NCBI GenBank assembly: GCA_948474755.1
Contig: CAOLHI010001296.1
Coordinates: 186,001-250,000, forward strand
Direction: 5' to 3'
From: Ctenosaura bakeri
Lineage: Eukaryota > Chordata > Lepidosauria > Squamata > Iguanidae
DNA: 64,000 bases
Under the pieces are notes generated by a model. The model worked only from the letters and a program-made list of their open reading frames with translations, searched no databases and had not been told where the DNA came from. The position numbers were made by a program, and so were the translations under genes. Below are positions 56,571-64,000 of this stretch, in pieces (within the stretch, counting starts at the first letter, position 1; each line of letters starts with the position of its first letter).

Positions 56571-58094
56571 GGGGGATATGATCCTTTTCGAGGAGGAGGA
56601 AGAGGAATGGTTAGGCAGACAGAGTTCAGAGCTGGAAGGCAACAGTGGAATAGCGCAAGAAGTCAGTATAATAAAGCAGATTCCTTTGTTAGATAAAATC
56701 AGCAAGGAAGAGGAGGATCTACCCAGAAAAGAGATAGATCTTCTTTCTGACAGTTCAGTAAAGACTGTAGGGGAAGACTACTGCATTTTGGGACTCTGTG
56801 GACTCAGATAACAACAAACCAGTGGGTGATTCAAGTTGTGACAAAGGAATACAAGATAATATTCGACAGAGTACCAAAAAGCAGATATGCATCTTCCCTT
56901 GTTCCAAGGGAACTGGGGAAGAGACAGATAATATTGAAGGAAATAGATCATTTGATAGAAATCAAGGCAGTGGAGGAAGTGCCAGAGAGTCAACGTTCTC
57001 TGGAATTTATTCCATATTCTTCACGGTGCCCAAAAGCAATGGGACCTTTTGTCCTGTGTTGAATCCCAGGTATCTCAACCGGTTTGTGAAATACCTGAGG
57101 TTCAAGATGGAAACTCTTCAAACAATAAAGCAGAATTTGAGATTAGGCAATTGGTTGGCTTTAATCAATCTGACAGAGGCATATCTCCATGAACCAATGC
57201 CAGAAGGAGACAAGAAATATCTGCGGTTCCAGTACATGGGTCATCATTACCAGTTCAGGGCTCTGCCTTTCGGATTGGCATCGACTCCAAGGGTGTTTAC
57301 AAAAGTACTAATACCTTTGGTAGCATTTTTGAGACAACAAGGGGTACACCTTTATCCGTACCTGGACGTATTTTGGCGAAGCTGAGTTCTCAAGAAATAT
57401 TAATTCAGAATGTAAGGACAACAGTTGTAGTGTTTGCAAAAATTCAGATTTCTGATCAATTATGAAAAGAGCCATCTTGACCCAACAAGACGTATTACAC
57501 ATTGGGGTCCCAGATAGATATCAAGCAGGGACTTATATTTCTTTCAAAGAAAAGAAGAGAGAGAAGGAAGCTGTGAGGTTGTTGAGGGGAAGAAAATCAG
57601 TAGATTTGATGTTGTTGCCTTGAGTAATGGGCATGTTAGTTTCAACAATTCAGCTAGTCCCATGGGGGAGATTTCATTGCAGGAGTATTTAGAGACTATT
57701 AATTCCTCACCAGAGAAATATTGGCAGATAGTGGCACTACTGAGTGTTGTTGCCTCTCCGTTTGAGAAAGAAGTTGGCCTGGTGGGGGAAAGATGTCCAT
57801 TTGTGGAAGAGTGTGCCCTTGACAGTGACTTACCATGTAAAAGTGACAACAGTTGCAAGTTTGTCTGGCTGGGAAGCTCATTGCCAGGGAAGGTCAGCGC
57901 AAGGTTTGTGGACACCATTAGACAAGACTCAAAACAGAAATCATTTAGAGTTGAAAGCAGTTTATTTAGTGCTCCTTCACTTTGCTCAGGTAGTGAAGGG
58001 TTGCCATGTGCAGATATGGACAGACAATATAACAGCAAGGGATAACATTGCCAATCAGGGAGGACTGCATTCGAAGTTACTAATAGAGGAGGCC
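56571..58094 (+). pseudogene. DIRS reverse transcriptase and first part of RNase H (relic)
   Basis: RT blocks: 'GIYSIFFTVPKSNGTF', 'VLNPRYLNRFVKYLRFKMET', 'ALINLTEAYLHEPM' (in place of DLxDAYxHIPI), 'ALPFGLASTPRVFTKVL', and 'YPYLDV' where YLDD is expected. The catalytic Asp of DAY is Glu and the second Asp of YLDD is Val. Several frameshifts follow (57,385-57,740). RNase H blocks: 'HLELKAVYLVLLHFA' and 'VQIWTDNITARDNIANQGG', the last containing the conserved TDN. The region is cut at 58,094 by the LTR insertion. Confidence 0.85.
58090..58094 (+). repeat. 5-bp target-site duplication (left), aggcc
   Basis: aggcc here and at 58,751-58,755 flank the TG...CA-ended LTR, as made by a retroviral-type integrase. 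Confidence 0.85.
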
Positions 58095-58750
58095 TGTGAT
58101 AACTGAAGCCCCTGTCAGAGCTGCTGATGACGAGCAGCAACTGTTGGTCCCTGTTGCTCAGGGTGGAGATGACAAGCAGCAGCTGTTGGTCCCTGTGGCT
58201 CTGGCTGGGGATGAGTCCTGCAGCTCAAGAGCTCCCTCTGCAGCCATGGACCAAGCAGGCACAGACGTCCCTCTGCCTGCTCGTTTAGAGCAACAGGGAT
58301 CCAATTCTGTGCCTGCTCCTTTGGAGCAACAGGGATCCAGTTCTGAAGAGGCTCTGGAGCCTGGTTCAATAAGCCCCCAATCAGGGCGGAGACTCAAGAG
58401 GGCTGTGCAAAGGGAGGCTTCCTTCGCTAAGTTTAAGAAGCGGTGATCGGACACACCTGTGCCTGGGGCTATATAACTACCTGCCTGGAAGCTTCCCTTT
58501 GCTTGTGGAAAACTTCTTACAAGCCCTCCTCTTGCCTGTACCTTGCTCCTAGCACCTGGTTCCTGATACCTTGAATTGATCTCTGGACTCTTGACCCTTG
58601 GCTTTGGAACTCTGACTATGGCTTTGCTTGGCACTCTGGTAAATGAACTTCCTTGAGTAAGTGCTTGCTTGTCTCTTCCCGGCTGGACTTTGCTGGCTCT
58701 CCCACTCTCTTCTCTGGGCTGGCTTCCCACCCAGGTCTCTGACCGTGACA
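58095..58750 (+). mobile_element. Solo LTR (Gypsy/ERV-type) nested in the DIRS element
   Basis: 656 bp starting TGTGATAAC and ending CCGTGACA, so with TG...CA ends and short imperfect inverted termini. It is flanked by aggcc duplications. It has a TATA box 'ctatataa' at about 58,469, and the downstream half is C/T-rich as in many reptile Gypsy LTRs. There is no internal region, so recombination between two LTRs removed the rest. It splits the DIRS RNase H frame, and that frame resumes exactly after the second duplication. Confidence 0.88.
58117..58350 (+). repeat. Tandem duplications inside the LTR U3
   Basis: Two sets: a unit around 'gacgagcagcaactgttggt'/'gacaagcagcagctgttggt' (start about 58,127 and 58,169), and a unit around 'gagcaacagggatccaattc'/'gagcaacagggatccagttc' (start about 58,287 and 58,326). 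Repeated U3 blocks are often enhancer repeats. They also keep a 116-codon open frame (58,096-58,446) and a longer complementary frame, which I regard as non-coding. Confidence 0.75.
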
Positions 58751-58755
58751 AGGCC

Positions 58756-59204
58756 AACAAGTTGTTCCGTTGGGTGGAAAGAAATTTACAATCGATAACT
58801 GCAGTTTATTTGAAGGGGAAGCTAAATATAAAAGCAGATTATCTGAGTCAGTACATGTTACATTCAAGAGAGTGGACATTGAACTATGTGATATTTCAGA
58901 AGTTAAACAGAAAGTTAGGTCCATTTCAGATGGATCTGTTTGCTTCAGTCAAAAATACAAGCCTGAGGAGGTTCTTTTTGATAGATGGGAGCAACTGAGC
59001 GGAGGCAACAGATGCTTTCTCAGTACCATGGCTGAAGGGTCGCCTTATGCATTTCTGCTGGTGCAGATAATTCAGAAGGTACTTTGGAAAATACAACAGG
59101 AACAAGCAGAGGTGATCTTGATAGCACCATATTGGCCCAAAAGACCATGGTTTTCACTTCTAAAGCAAGTTGTCAGTGAGGAAACCTTGGAAGTTGCCAT
59201 GTGA
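58756..59204 (+). pseudogene. DIRS RNase H end and methyltransferase-like region (relic)
   Basis: Continues the frame broken at 58,094: 'NKLFRWVERNLQSITAVYLK' and 'GKLNIKADYLSQ', the end of the RNase H unit. Then come 'GPFQMDLFASVKN' and 'YAFLLVQIIQKVLWKIQQE', 'VILIAPYWPKRPWF'. The DLFAS...N and P.WP..PWF motifs mark the region annotated as methyltransferase-like in DIRS elements. Frameshift near 58,870-58,990. Confidence 0.8.
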
Positions 59205-59259
59205 AAAGGATTTATTGAGTCAGGGGCCAGTGAATCATCCCAACCCTTAATGGCTCAAT

Positions 59260-60311
59260 TTGATGGCTTGGGTCTTGGAAGAAAGGCTTTAGAAATAAGG
59301 AATTATTCATCAGCAGTGATTGATACTATGATGGCATCTAGAAAGAGGTCAACACAGAATATCTATAGTATGACATAGAAGGCTTTTGATAAGTGGTGTA
59401 CTTCCAAGAGTTTGAACACGACTGATATAAAAGTTTGTCATGCTTTGGACTTTTTACAGGATGAATTACAAAATGGTTTGAGGCCAAATACACTAAAGCA
59501 ACAGGTGTCTGTGCTTTCAGTGGTATTGAGATTTGAAGGTGTGGCTTTGTAGCTCATCCTCATGTGAAAAGATTTTTGAGAGGAGCTACTCTATCTTCTT
59601 TCCCAACAAGGCATAGATTCCCAACATGGGATCTGAATTTGAGGTTCTACGGTCTGACAAAATCACCATTTGAACCAATTAGAGGGGCATCATTAATAAT
59701 GTTGACATTTAAAATAGTTTTTCTAGTAGCCATTACATTGGTAAGTTTCAGAGACGGCAGCTTTATCAATTAATCCAAATTTGTGTAGGTTTGATGATGA
59801 CATGTTAACATTAGTTTTGGATCCATCACTTGTTCCAAAGTGTGCCTGGAATAAGACTGGCCCAGATGCAATTCATTTACCAATTTTTTGTCCTCGGCCT
59901 CAACATCCAGAGGAGAAAAGGTGGCATACATTGGATGTGAAAAGAGCAATTAGATTATATATCAAGAGAATTGCTCAGATGAGGCATACAGAGGCTTCGT
60001 TTGTTTCATTTAATCCTAGGACTTTGGGGCAGCAAGCATCAAAGGCAGTCATAGGTAGATGGATCAAAACCTGTATTTACCAATGTTATGATTATATGGG
60101 TGAGCCAAGACCAAAGGATGTGTGGCCACATTCTACAACATCAATGGCGACTGGTACAGCTTGTGCTGTTAATTCATCATTGCAGGATGTATGCTGTGCA
60201 GCTGGCTGGTCACAGCCTTCAACCTTTACAAGGCATTATAAAATTGACAAGTTTAGTTCATCACAAGCAGCTTTAGGTAGAACAGTGCTGCAATCAGCGG
60301 TAAAGACTTAA
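59260..60311 (+). pseudogene. DIRS tyrosine recombinase (relic)
   Basis: N-terminal SAM-like part: 'SSAVIDTMMASRKRSTQNIY' and 'KAFDKWCTSKSLNTTDIKVC', 'LQDELQNGLRPNTLKQQVSV'. The catalytic half is best kept from 59,781: 'FDDDMLTLVLDPSLVPKC', 'HSTTSMATGTACAVNSSLQD' and 'AGWSQPSTFTRHYKID'. The Tyr nucleophile (TFTRHY) remains, but the HxxR box reads HSTT, so its Arg is lost. Frame breaks at about 59,550 and 59,770. The reading frame ends at 60,311, just before the ICR. This domain identifies the element as DIRS-type. Confidence 0.88.
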
Positions 60312-60343
60312 GAGTTCTCGCCCAGGGAGTGGCTTGGGTATAT

Positions 60344-60440
60344 CCCAAACGTTGTGGATTTCTCCTCTGTGCCATCCCGAGAATGAGAGATTGGACTTAC
60401 TGTGAAGATTCATTCTGGGATGGCAGGAGGAGAAATCCAC
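60344..60440 (+). repeat. DIRS internal complementary region (ICR)
   Basis: 60,344-60,382 is the complement of the left end (54,211 inward; 'gtggatttctcctct...ccatcccgaga'). 60,383-60,440 is the complement of the right end (60,720 inward; 'atgagagattggacttac', 'gaagattcattctgggatgg'). The two halves meet with no gap, so the ICR encodes the joined ends of the circular form, as in the DIRS replication model. Confidence 0.92.
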
Positions 60441-60561
60441 GCCCACCCTGAAATACAATAAAAAAAAAGGGGGGGAGTACAGATGAAACTGAAGAAATAG
60501 GACCTGAAGGGAGAGATAATAATTTGGTAGGATTCAGTGGCTGGTTTCACATAGCTATATA

Positions 60562-60720
60562 ACAAAACTGTAGGAGGAGGGGGAGTCCTAACGTTTATAA
60601 CAGAAAAAGAATGTTGACTCCTCTCAGTTCTGGTTGGCATGTGGGGATGAAACCCAAATATTGTGGATTCTTCCTTCTGCCATCCCAGAATGAATCTTCA
60701 TGGTAAGTCCAATCTCTCAT
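60562..60720 (+). repeat. DIRS right inverted terminal repeat
   Basis: Complement of the left ITR from 60,562 to 60,689, with an extra 31 bp on the outside (60,690-60,720, 'gaatcttcatggtaagtcc...') that is present only here and in the ICR. Confidence 0.9.
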
Positions 60721-60747
60721 TTTTCTAGTATGTTCATGGTTCATGAG
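60721..60747 (+). repeat. Right flanking direct repeat of the DIRS element
   Basis: 'ttttctagtatgttcatggt' plus 'tcatgag', starting exactly after the element's right terminus. See the left copy at 54,184. Confidence 0.85.
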
Positions 60748-63008
60748 AAGAATGACCAAGTGAATATCATATTCCTAACACCTTGTGTGTGCGCCCAGCA
60801 AACTTTAAAAGCCAGCCTTGTAGGAGATAAAGGAGCGCTATTATCTGGTCCACAAGACATAATTGCTATAGGCAATGAACATTTGCCAGGCTGCCTACTT
60901 AGAATTATCATTTTCTGATTTTTCCAGTGATATCTGTCTCTGATTTCATGCAGGTACATACTATTACCTAGGATAAGCAGAGTTCTTCAAATTGGTTCAT
61001 CTGTTTACTTGGTTCATTAATTTCTTTCTTCCTTAGAATGAACATCAGAATTCCATTGATAGTCTTTACTACAGTAGAACCATTGAATCAATGGGAGTTA
61101 CGTAAGGGCTGACTCATCATTCCACAATTGACTCAGTGGGTCTATTTTGGTTGGGTCTACACATTTTGGTTAAGACTACACATCACTACTAATCACATCA
61201 CAAACCAGTCTCCTGCCAGATGACATGATAACATATTTTGTTCCAATCTGAATGCACTATAAAACATCACCTGAAGGGAAGACAACAGGGAAACCACAAA
61301 AATGTGATGTCCCAATTAAGTATAGTCTGGATTGTGGACAAAAACTGAATTTTTGACTCACATGGTATGAACCATAAGTTGGAATCCTAAAAGAGAAAAA
61401 AAAACTTCAAGAACACTAAATATGTGTATCCTGGAACAGCATTGAGGCCATTTCTGCCTCTGCGTGGAAAACTCATGAACAGCAATGAAGGTCCATATAG
61501 AAACAGTATTCTGCCTTCAGTGCATCTGGTTGTCATCATTCAGTGAATAATGTCAGCATACTAACACTAGCTCCAAACTTCTATCTATTGTTTAGTCTCT
61601 GTTCAACTGCCCCTGAAGCAATTTGCTCCTGCTGGGAATATATGCATTGACATAATGAACTGATTGTTTAGTTGAGAATTCACACACAAAAATATTGTTC
61701 TGCTCTTTTGATATACCTATATGCATATGCTAAAGATACATAAATATTTAAAGGATACATTTTGTTTCACTTTTTTCATTGAGTGTATCATAGCTACTGT
61801 TAGAAACTGGAGAAGATAGAAGGCCAACCTCCTTCAGCTCCAAAACCTCTGAGTTATTGCTAGGAAGCACCTTTTCTGTCCAGCCATTTGTGAGAAGCTG
61901 AACAGATTGTCACAGTGGTAGCATTTATAACTCTTGCCAACTAAAAGATGACATAACCAGGTTTAAAAGCCAAATAAAGTCTCATTGTTGATAAAAACAC
62001 TACTATTAGGCCAGTTTGGGAAGCAAAATCACATGGATGAATCAGGTTTTCTAGAAACACCAATCCAAGAAGATTAGCAAGGACAGATGACCTTATATCT
62101 TCATGTTACTACTGCACACAACAATCAATTTTACATTCTATGGTTATATTTAGCTTAGGTCCTGTAAGTCAGTACAAAGTCCTGCTGAACTAGATTGGAC
62201 TCATATTTCAGTATATCTACATAGTCTTGGGCTATACATATGTGAGGATATGAAACTTGTTCAGTCTAATTTTCATTGAGTTTCTTCAAATCTCACCTGC
62301 ATTCTTCTTGTCTTTGTTTATATTCAGTTGAAAGACATTGTGTTTTCTGCCTGCACTGAAATTCACAAATTTTTACACATTTTCCCAAATTTATGCATTT
62401 CTTTGTAGGATTTACCTGATTTATGCAAATTTTCCTCATTAACTTTCTGGGTCTTTTTTCTTTCCAGTTATGTACATTTTAGCTGCTCTAACTTTAAAAC
62501 ATATGCATTGTTTTGTACACATTTTATTTCTTGGAAATGCTATGTAAGCTTTACAAATGTACAAATGTTCAAGGTGAGGTACACATTCTCTTACAAGTTT
62601 CAGGAAGTGTAAAAATGTCCCTATTATCAAAACTGTCAAGTCCAGCAAAATTTCTATTCTTCCCTACAAATACATTCATGGGAGATCACACCTGCCAGGA
62701 AAAGAACTGGAAAACATTTATTGAACTGTGCTCCATAAAGTGAAATAAAACACCTCTGGTTTTTAAAGCTGTTCTTGGTCTCCTTTGAACTTACATCACA
62801 ATTCAAGGTAACTATCACCTCTACTTCTGTTGAAAGCTTTTATCCAGAAATTTTCTAAATTGTACTTAGCCATCCTCTGCCAACAGATAACCAAGATCAA
62901 ACCATTCTTACTTGTTCTTTAAAACCCGTAGTGTTTTTTAAAACAGAGGGGAAGAATACATCCACAGCAAAAAAATGAGGTCTATGTAAAATATAATTAG
63001 GAACATAC

Positions 63009-63118
63009 ATCTGCCTCCTGTGCATCATTTGCAGCATTGTGAGGATCTGGATAGTGTTTCAGAAACTGCGCTACATAGGTCATCACCGATTTTTCATCTG
63101 GTTTATCCACATCCACAT
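63009..63118 (-). CDS. SYNE1: SYNE1 exon e2: end of CH2 domain
   Basis: Encodes DVDVDKPDEKSVMTYVAQF, LKHYPDPHNAANDAQEAD, the last helix of CH2 and the start of the linker. PDEKSxMTYVAQFLxxYP is a signature of nesprin/dystrophin-class CH2 domains. The acceptor is TTCTTTCAG and the donor GTATGT. The 110 nt consist of 2 nt completing the split Asp codon plus 36 codons, so e2 ends in phase 0 before the micro-exon. Confidence 0.95.
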
Positions 63119-63315
63119 CTGAAAGAATGAGAAAGACAGTAAATTAATACAAAATTGAACTGTACAAAGCATTGTGACAAACATTGCCCTTTCTGCAAAA
63201 AGAAAAGTTTACCAAAAAGAAAGAGAGAAATAAGAGAAGTAAAGGCACATACATCATGAGACAATAAATGTTTAGGTTTATATTTAAAAATTGCATGCAT
63301 AACATTTTGTATTAC
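63119..63315 (-). other. SYNE1 intron e1-e2 (0.2 kb)
   Basis: Short intron inside the CH2 domain, 197 bp, no other content. Confidence 0.85.
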
Positions 63316-63512
63316 CTTCAGGATCAAGGAGCCTTGGGATTCCCAATTCAGACTCTGCAATTGTAAAAGCTTCCTCCAAATTCTCCCTGTTTGATCTTGT
63401 TTTCACCCTCTCCAAATCCACTAGTTCTGGGCGGATAGCATGAATGACTGAATGAAAGGCAACACCACTTCTCCAGCTTTGTCCAAAATCCTTGACTTCA
63501 ATTCCAGCTTGC
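63316..63512 (-). CDS. SYNE1: SYNE1 exon e1: first part of CH2 actin-binding domain
   Basis: Reads GIEV then KDFGQSWRSGVAFHSVIHA, IRPELVDLERVKTRSNRENL and ends ...IPRLLDPE. This is the CH2 half of the actin-binding domain, with the W-R-x-G-x-A-F-x-x-x-I-H core of calponin-homology folds. The acceptor is TTATTAAG at 63,513 and the donor is GTAATA at 63,315. The exon begins with one base and ends with one base of split codons; the last (Asp) is completed by e2. It is 197 nt. The upstream exon with the end of CH1 is not in the window. Confidence 0.95.
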
Positions 63513-64000
63513 CTTAATAATGAAAAACAAATTGGTAACCATCTGTTCAGATGCTTGACACTGCACCTTTAGACTTGAATCATCAACCTGGATTAGAGTA
63601 ACAATGCTTACAATGTTCCTAGGACATAACTTATTCCCATTGTGTCTTCTATAAGGCAGAGGATGAAGTTTTGAAGGATCATGAGAGCAAAATGAAAGCC
63701 ACATTTACAACAGTGCAGTTATGCAAAGTTATAGGAGAAAATTTGTTGTTGCTGTTGCTGGGCATCTTCAAGTCATTTCTGACTTATGGCAACCCTAAGG
63801 TGCACCTATCACGGAGTTTTCTTGGCAAGATTTGTTCAGAGCGGGTTTGCCATGGCCTTCCTCTGAGGCTGAAAGAATGTGATTTGCCCAGTGTCACCTA
63901 GGGTTTTCATCGCTTTGTGGAGAATTGAGCCCAGGTCTCCCAAAGCCCTAAGCCAACACTTGAAGCACTACACCACACCAGCTCTCAGGACAAAGGTACC
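63513..64000 (-). other. SYNE1 intron upstream of e1 (partial)
   Basis: No CH1-side exon is seen up to the window edge. The SINE below fills the right part. Confidence 0.75.
63742..63986 (-). mobile_element. tRNA-derived SINE, longer subfamily
   Basis: Plus-strand reading: (GTT)n, 'catcttcaagtcatttctga', 'tatggcaaccctaaggtgca', then about 45 bp absent from the other copies ('ttggcaagatttgttcagag'), 'gcccagtgtcacctagggtt', and 'tacaccacaccagctctc'. Flanked by 'aggagaaa'/'aggacaaa', a possible decayed duplication. Confidence 0.85.

Larger units (their letters stand above)
54211..60720 (+). mobile_element. DIRS-type tyrosine-recombinase retrotransposon, structurally complete, mutated
   Basis: Carries every structural part of a DIRS element in order: left inverted terminal repeat, gag-like region, reverse transcriptase, RNase H, methyltransferase-like region, tyrosine recombinase, internal complementary region (ICR) and right inverted terminal repeat. 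The ICR joins complements of both ends, which fixes the termini at 54,211 and 60,720. 6,510 bp including a nested 656-bp LTR, about 5.85 kb without it and one 5-bp duplication. Sense is opposite to SYNE1. Stops, frameshifts and lost catalytic residues make it inactive. Confidence 0.92.
52933..63008 (-). other. SYNE1 intron e2-e3 (10.1 kb, largest in window)
   Basis: A SINE at 53.6 kb and the DIRS element with its nested LTR take up over two thirds. 60.75-63.0 kb shows AT-rich intron with nothing I recognise. 52.93-53.55 kb is also unassigned. Confidence 0.75.
1..64000 (-). other. SYNE1: SYNE1 (nesprin-1) gene body, internal part
   Basis: The whole window lies inside one minus-strand gene. 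Nesprin-1 is a giant spectrin-repeat protein of the outer nuclear membrane: its N-terminal CH1-CH2 pair binds F-actin and its C-terminal KASH domain binds SUN proteins (LINC complex). Here 27 exons encode CH2 and then spectrin repeats, in the same order I recall for human SYNE1, with phase preserved across every junction. SYNE2 is the main alternative. CH2 and the 'SLPAPLGTIGAWLYRAE' segment fit SYNE1 clearly better. The 5' end (CH1, start codon) lies beyond 64,000 and the 3' part lies left of position 1. Confidence 0.95.

Noticed and set aside
57544..58140. 198-codon open frame on the minus strand across the DIRS RNase H region
   Set aside because: It is antisense to a clear DIRS protein relic, crosses the LTR boundary and has no recognisable domain.
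58158..58760. 200-codon minus-strand frame in the solo LTR
   Set aside because: Its composition follows from tandem LTR repeats, and it crosses the LTR end. No domain.
63513..63741. Search for the preceding CH1-side exon
   Set aside because: No frame with the expected '...KKALLKWVQ'-like sequence and splice signals before the SINE.
1..64000. SYNE2 (nesprin-2) instead of SYNE1
   Set aside because: CH2 and several exons (RTRSVNGxPVP, SLPAPLGTIGAWLYRAE, QHTAMNDAGNFLIETCDE) fit nesprin-1 much better in my recollection. A protein search would settle it.

Overview
The window is vertebrate nuclear DNA, most likely from a squamate reptile (lizard or snake). The background is AT-rich intron. The repeats are L1, a BovB/RTE-like fragment, tRNA-derived SINEs ending in (CAA)n-type tails, hAT-like palindromic MITEs, a mariner, a DIRS-type retroelement and a Gypsy-type solo LTR. 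No bacterial, plasmid or CRISPR-like organisation is present.

One host gene covers the whole window on the minus strand: SYNE1 (nesprin-1). I placed 27 consecutive coding exons (window numbers e1-e27 in transcription order, from 63,512 down to 422). They run from the second calponin-homology (CH2) half of the actin-binding domain (e1-e2) through a 17-codon micro-exon (e3) into the first block of spectrin repeats (e4-e27). All junctions have AG acceptors and GT donors except one GC donor (e12). The reading phase stays consistent across all 27 exons, about 4,114 coding nt or 1,371 codons. The start codon, CH1, the remaining spectrin repeats and the KASH end lie outside.

Layout from left to right. 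1-9.5 kb: e27-e25, two SINEs and a palindromic MITE. 9.5-21.5 kb: e24-e18, microsatellites, MITEs and a degraded L1 3' end. 21.9-23.2 kb: a near full-length but dead mariner. 23.3-36.1 kb: e17-e9, with a 5'-truncated L1 that has target-site duplications at 27.2-28.2 kb. 36-47.5 kb: a SINE, e8-e7, a tetranucleotide microsatellite, a CpG-rich block at 41.4-41.85 kb, a longer L1 3' fragment and a BovB-like reverse-transcriptase relic. 47.5-53 kb: e6-e3 with more MITEs and a strong G-quadruplex motif. 53-63 kb: the largest intron, holding a structurally complete but mutated DIRS retroelement (54,211-60,720) that is itself interrupted by a 656-bp solo LTR. 63-64 kb: e2, e1 and a SINE.

The most notable non-host structure is the DIRS element. 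Its internal complementary region reads through the junction of its two ends, so it defines both termini to the base. A 25-27-bp near-identical direct repeat abuts exactly those termini, which is unexpected for a tyrosine-recombinase retroelement. I see no new gene system beyond this. Gene identity and human comparisons rest on translated similarity recalled from nesprin-1, not on a database search.
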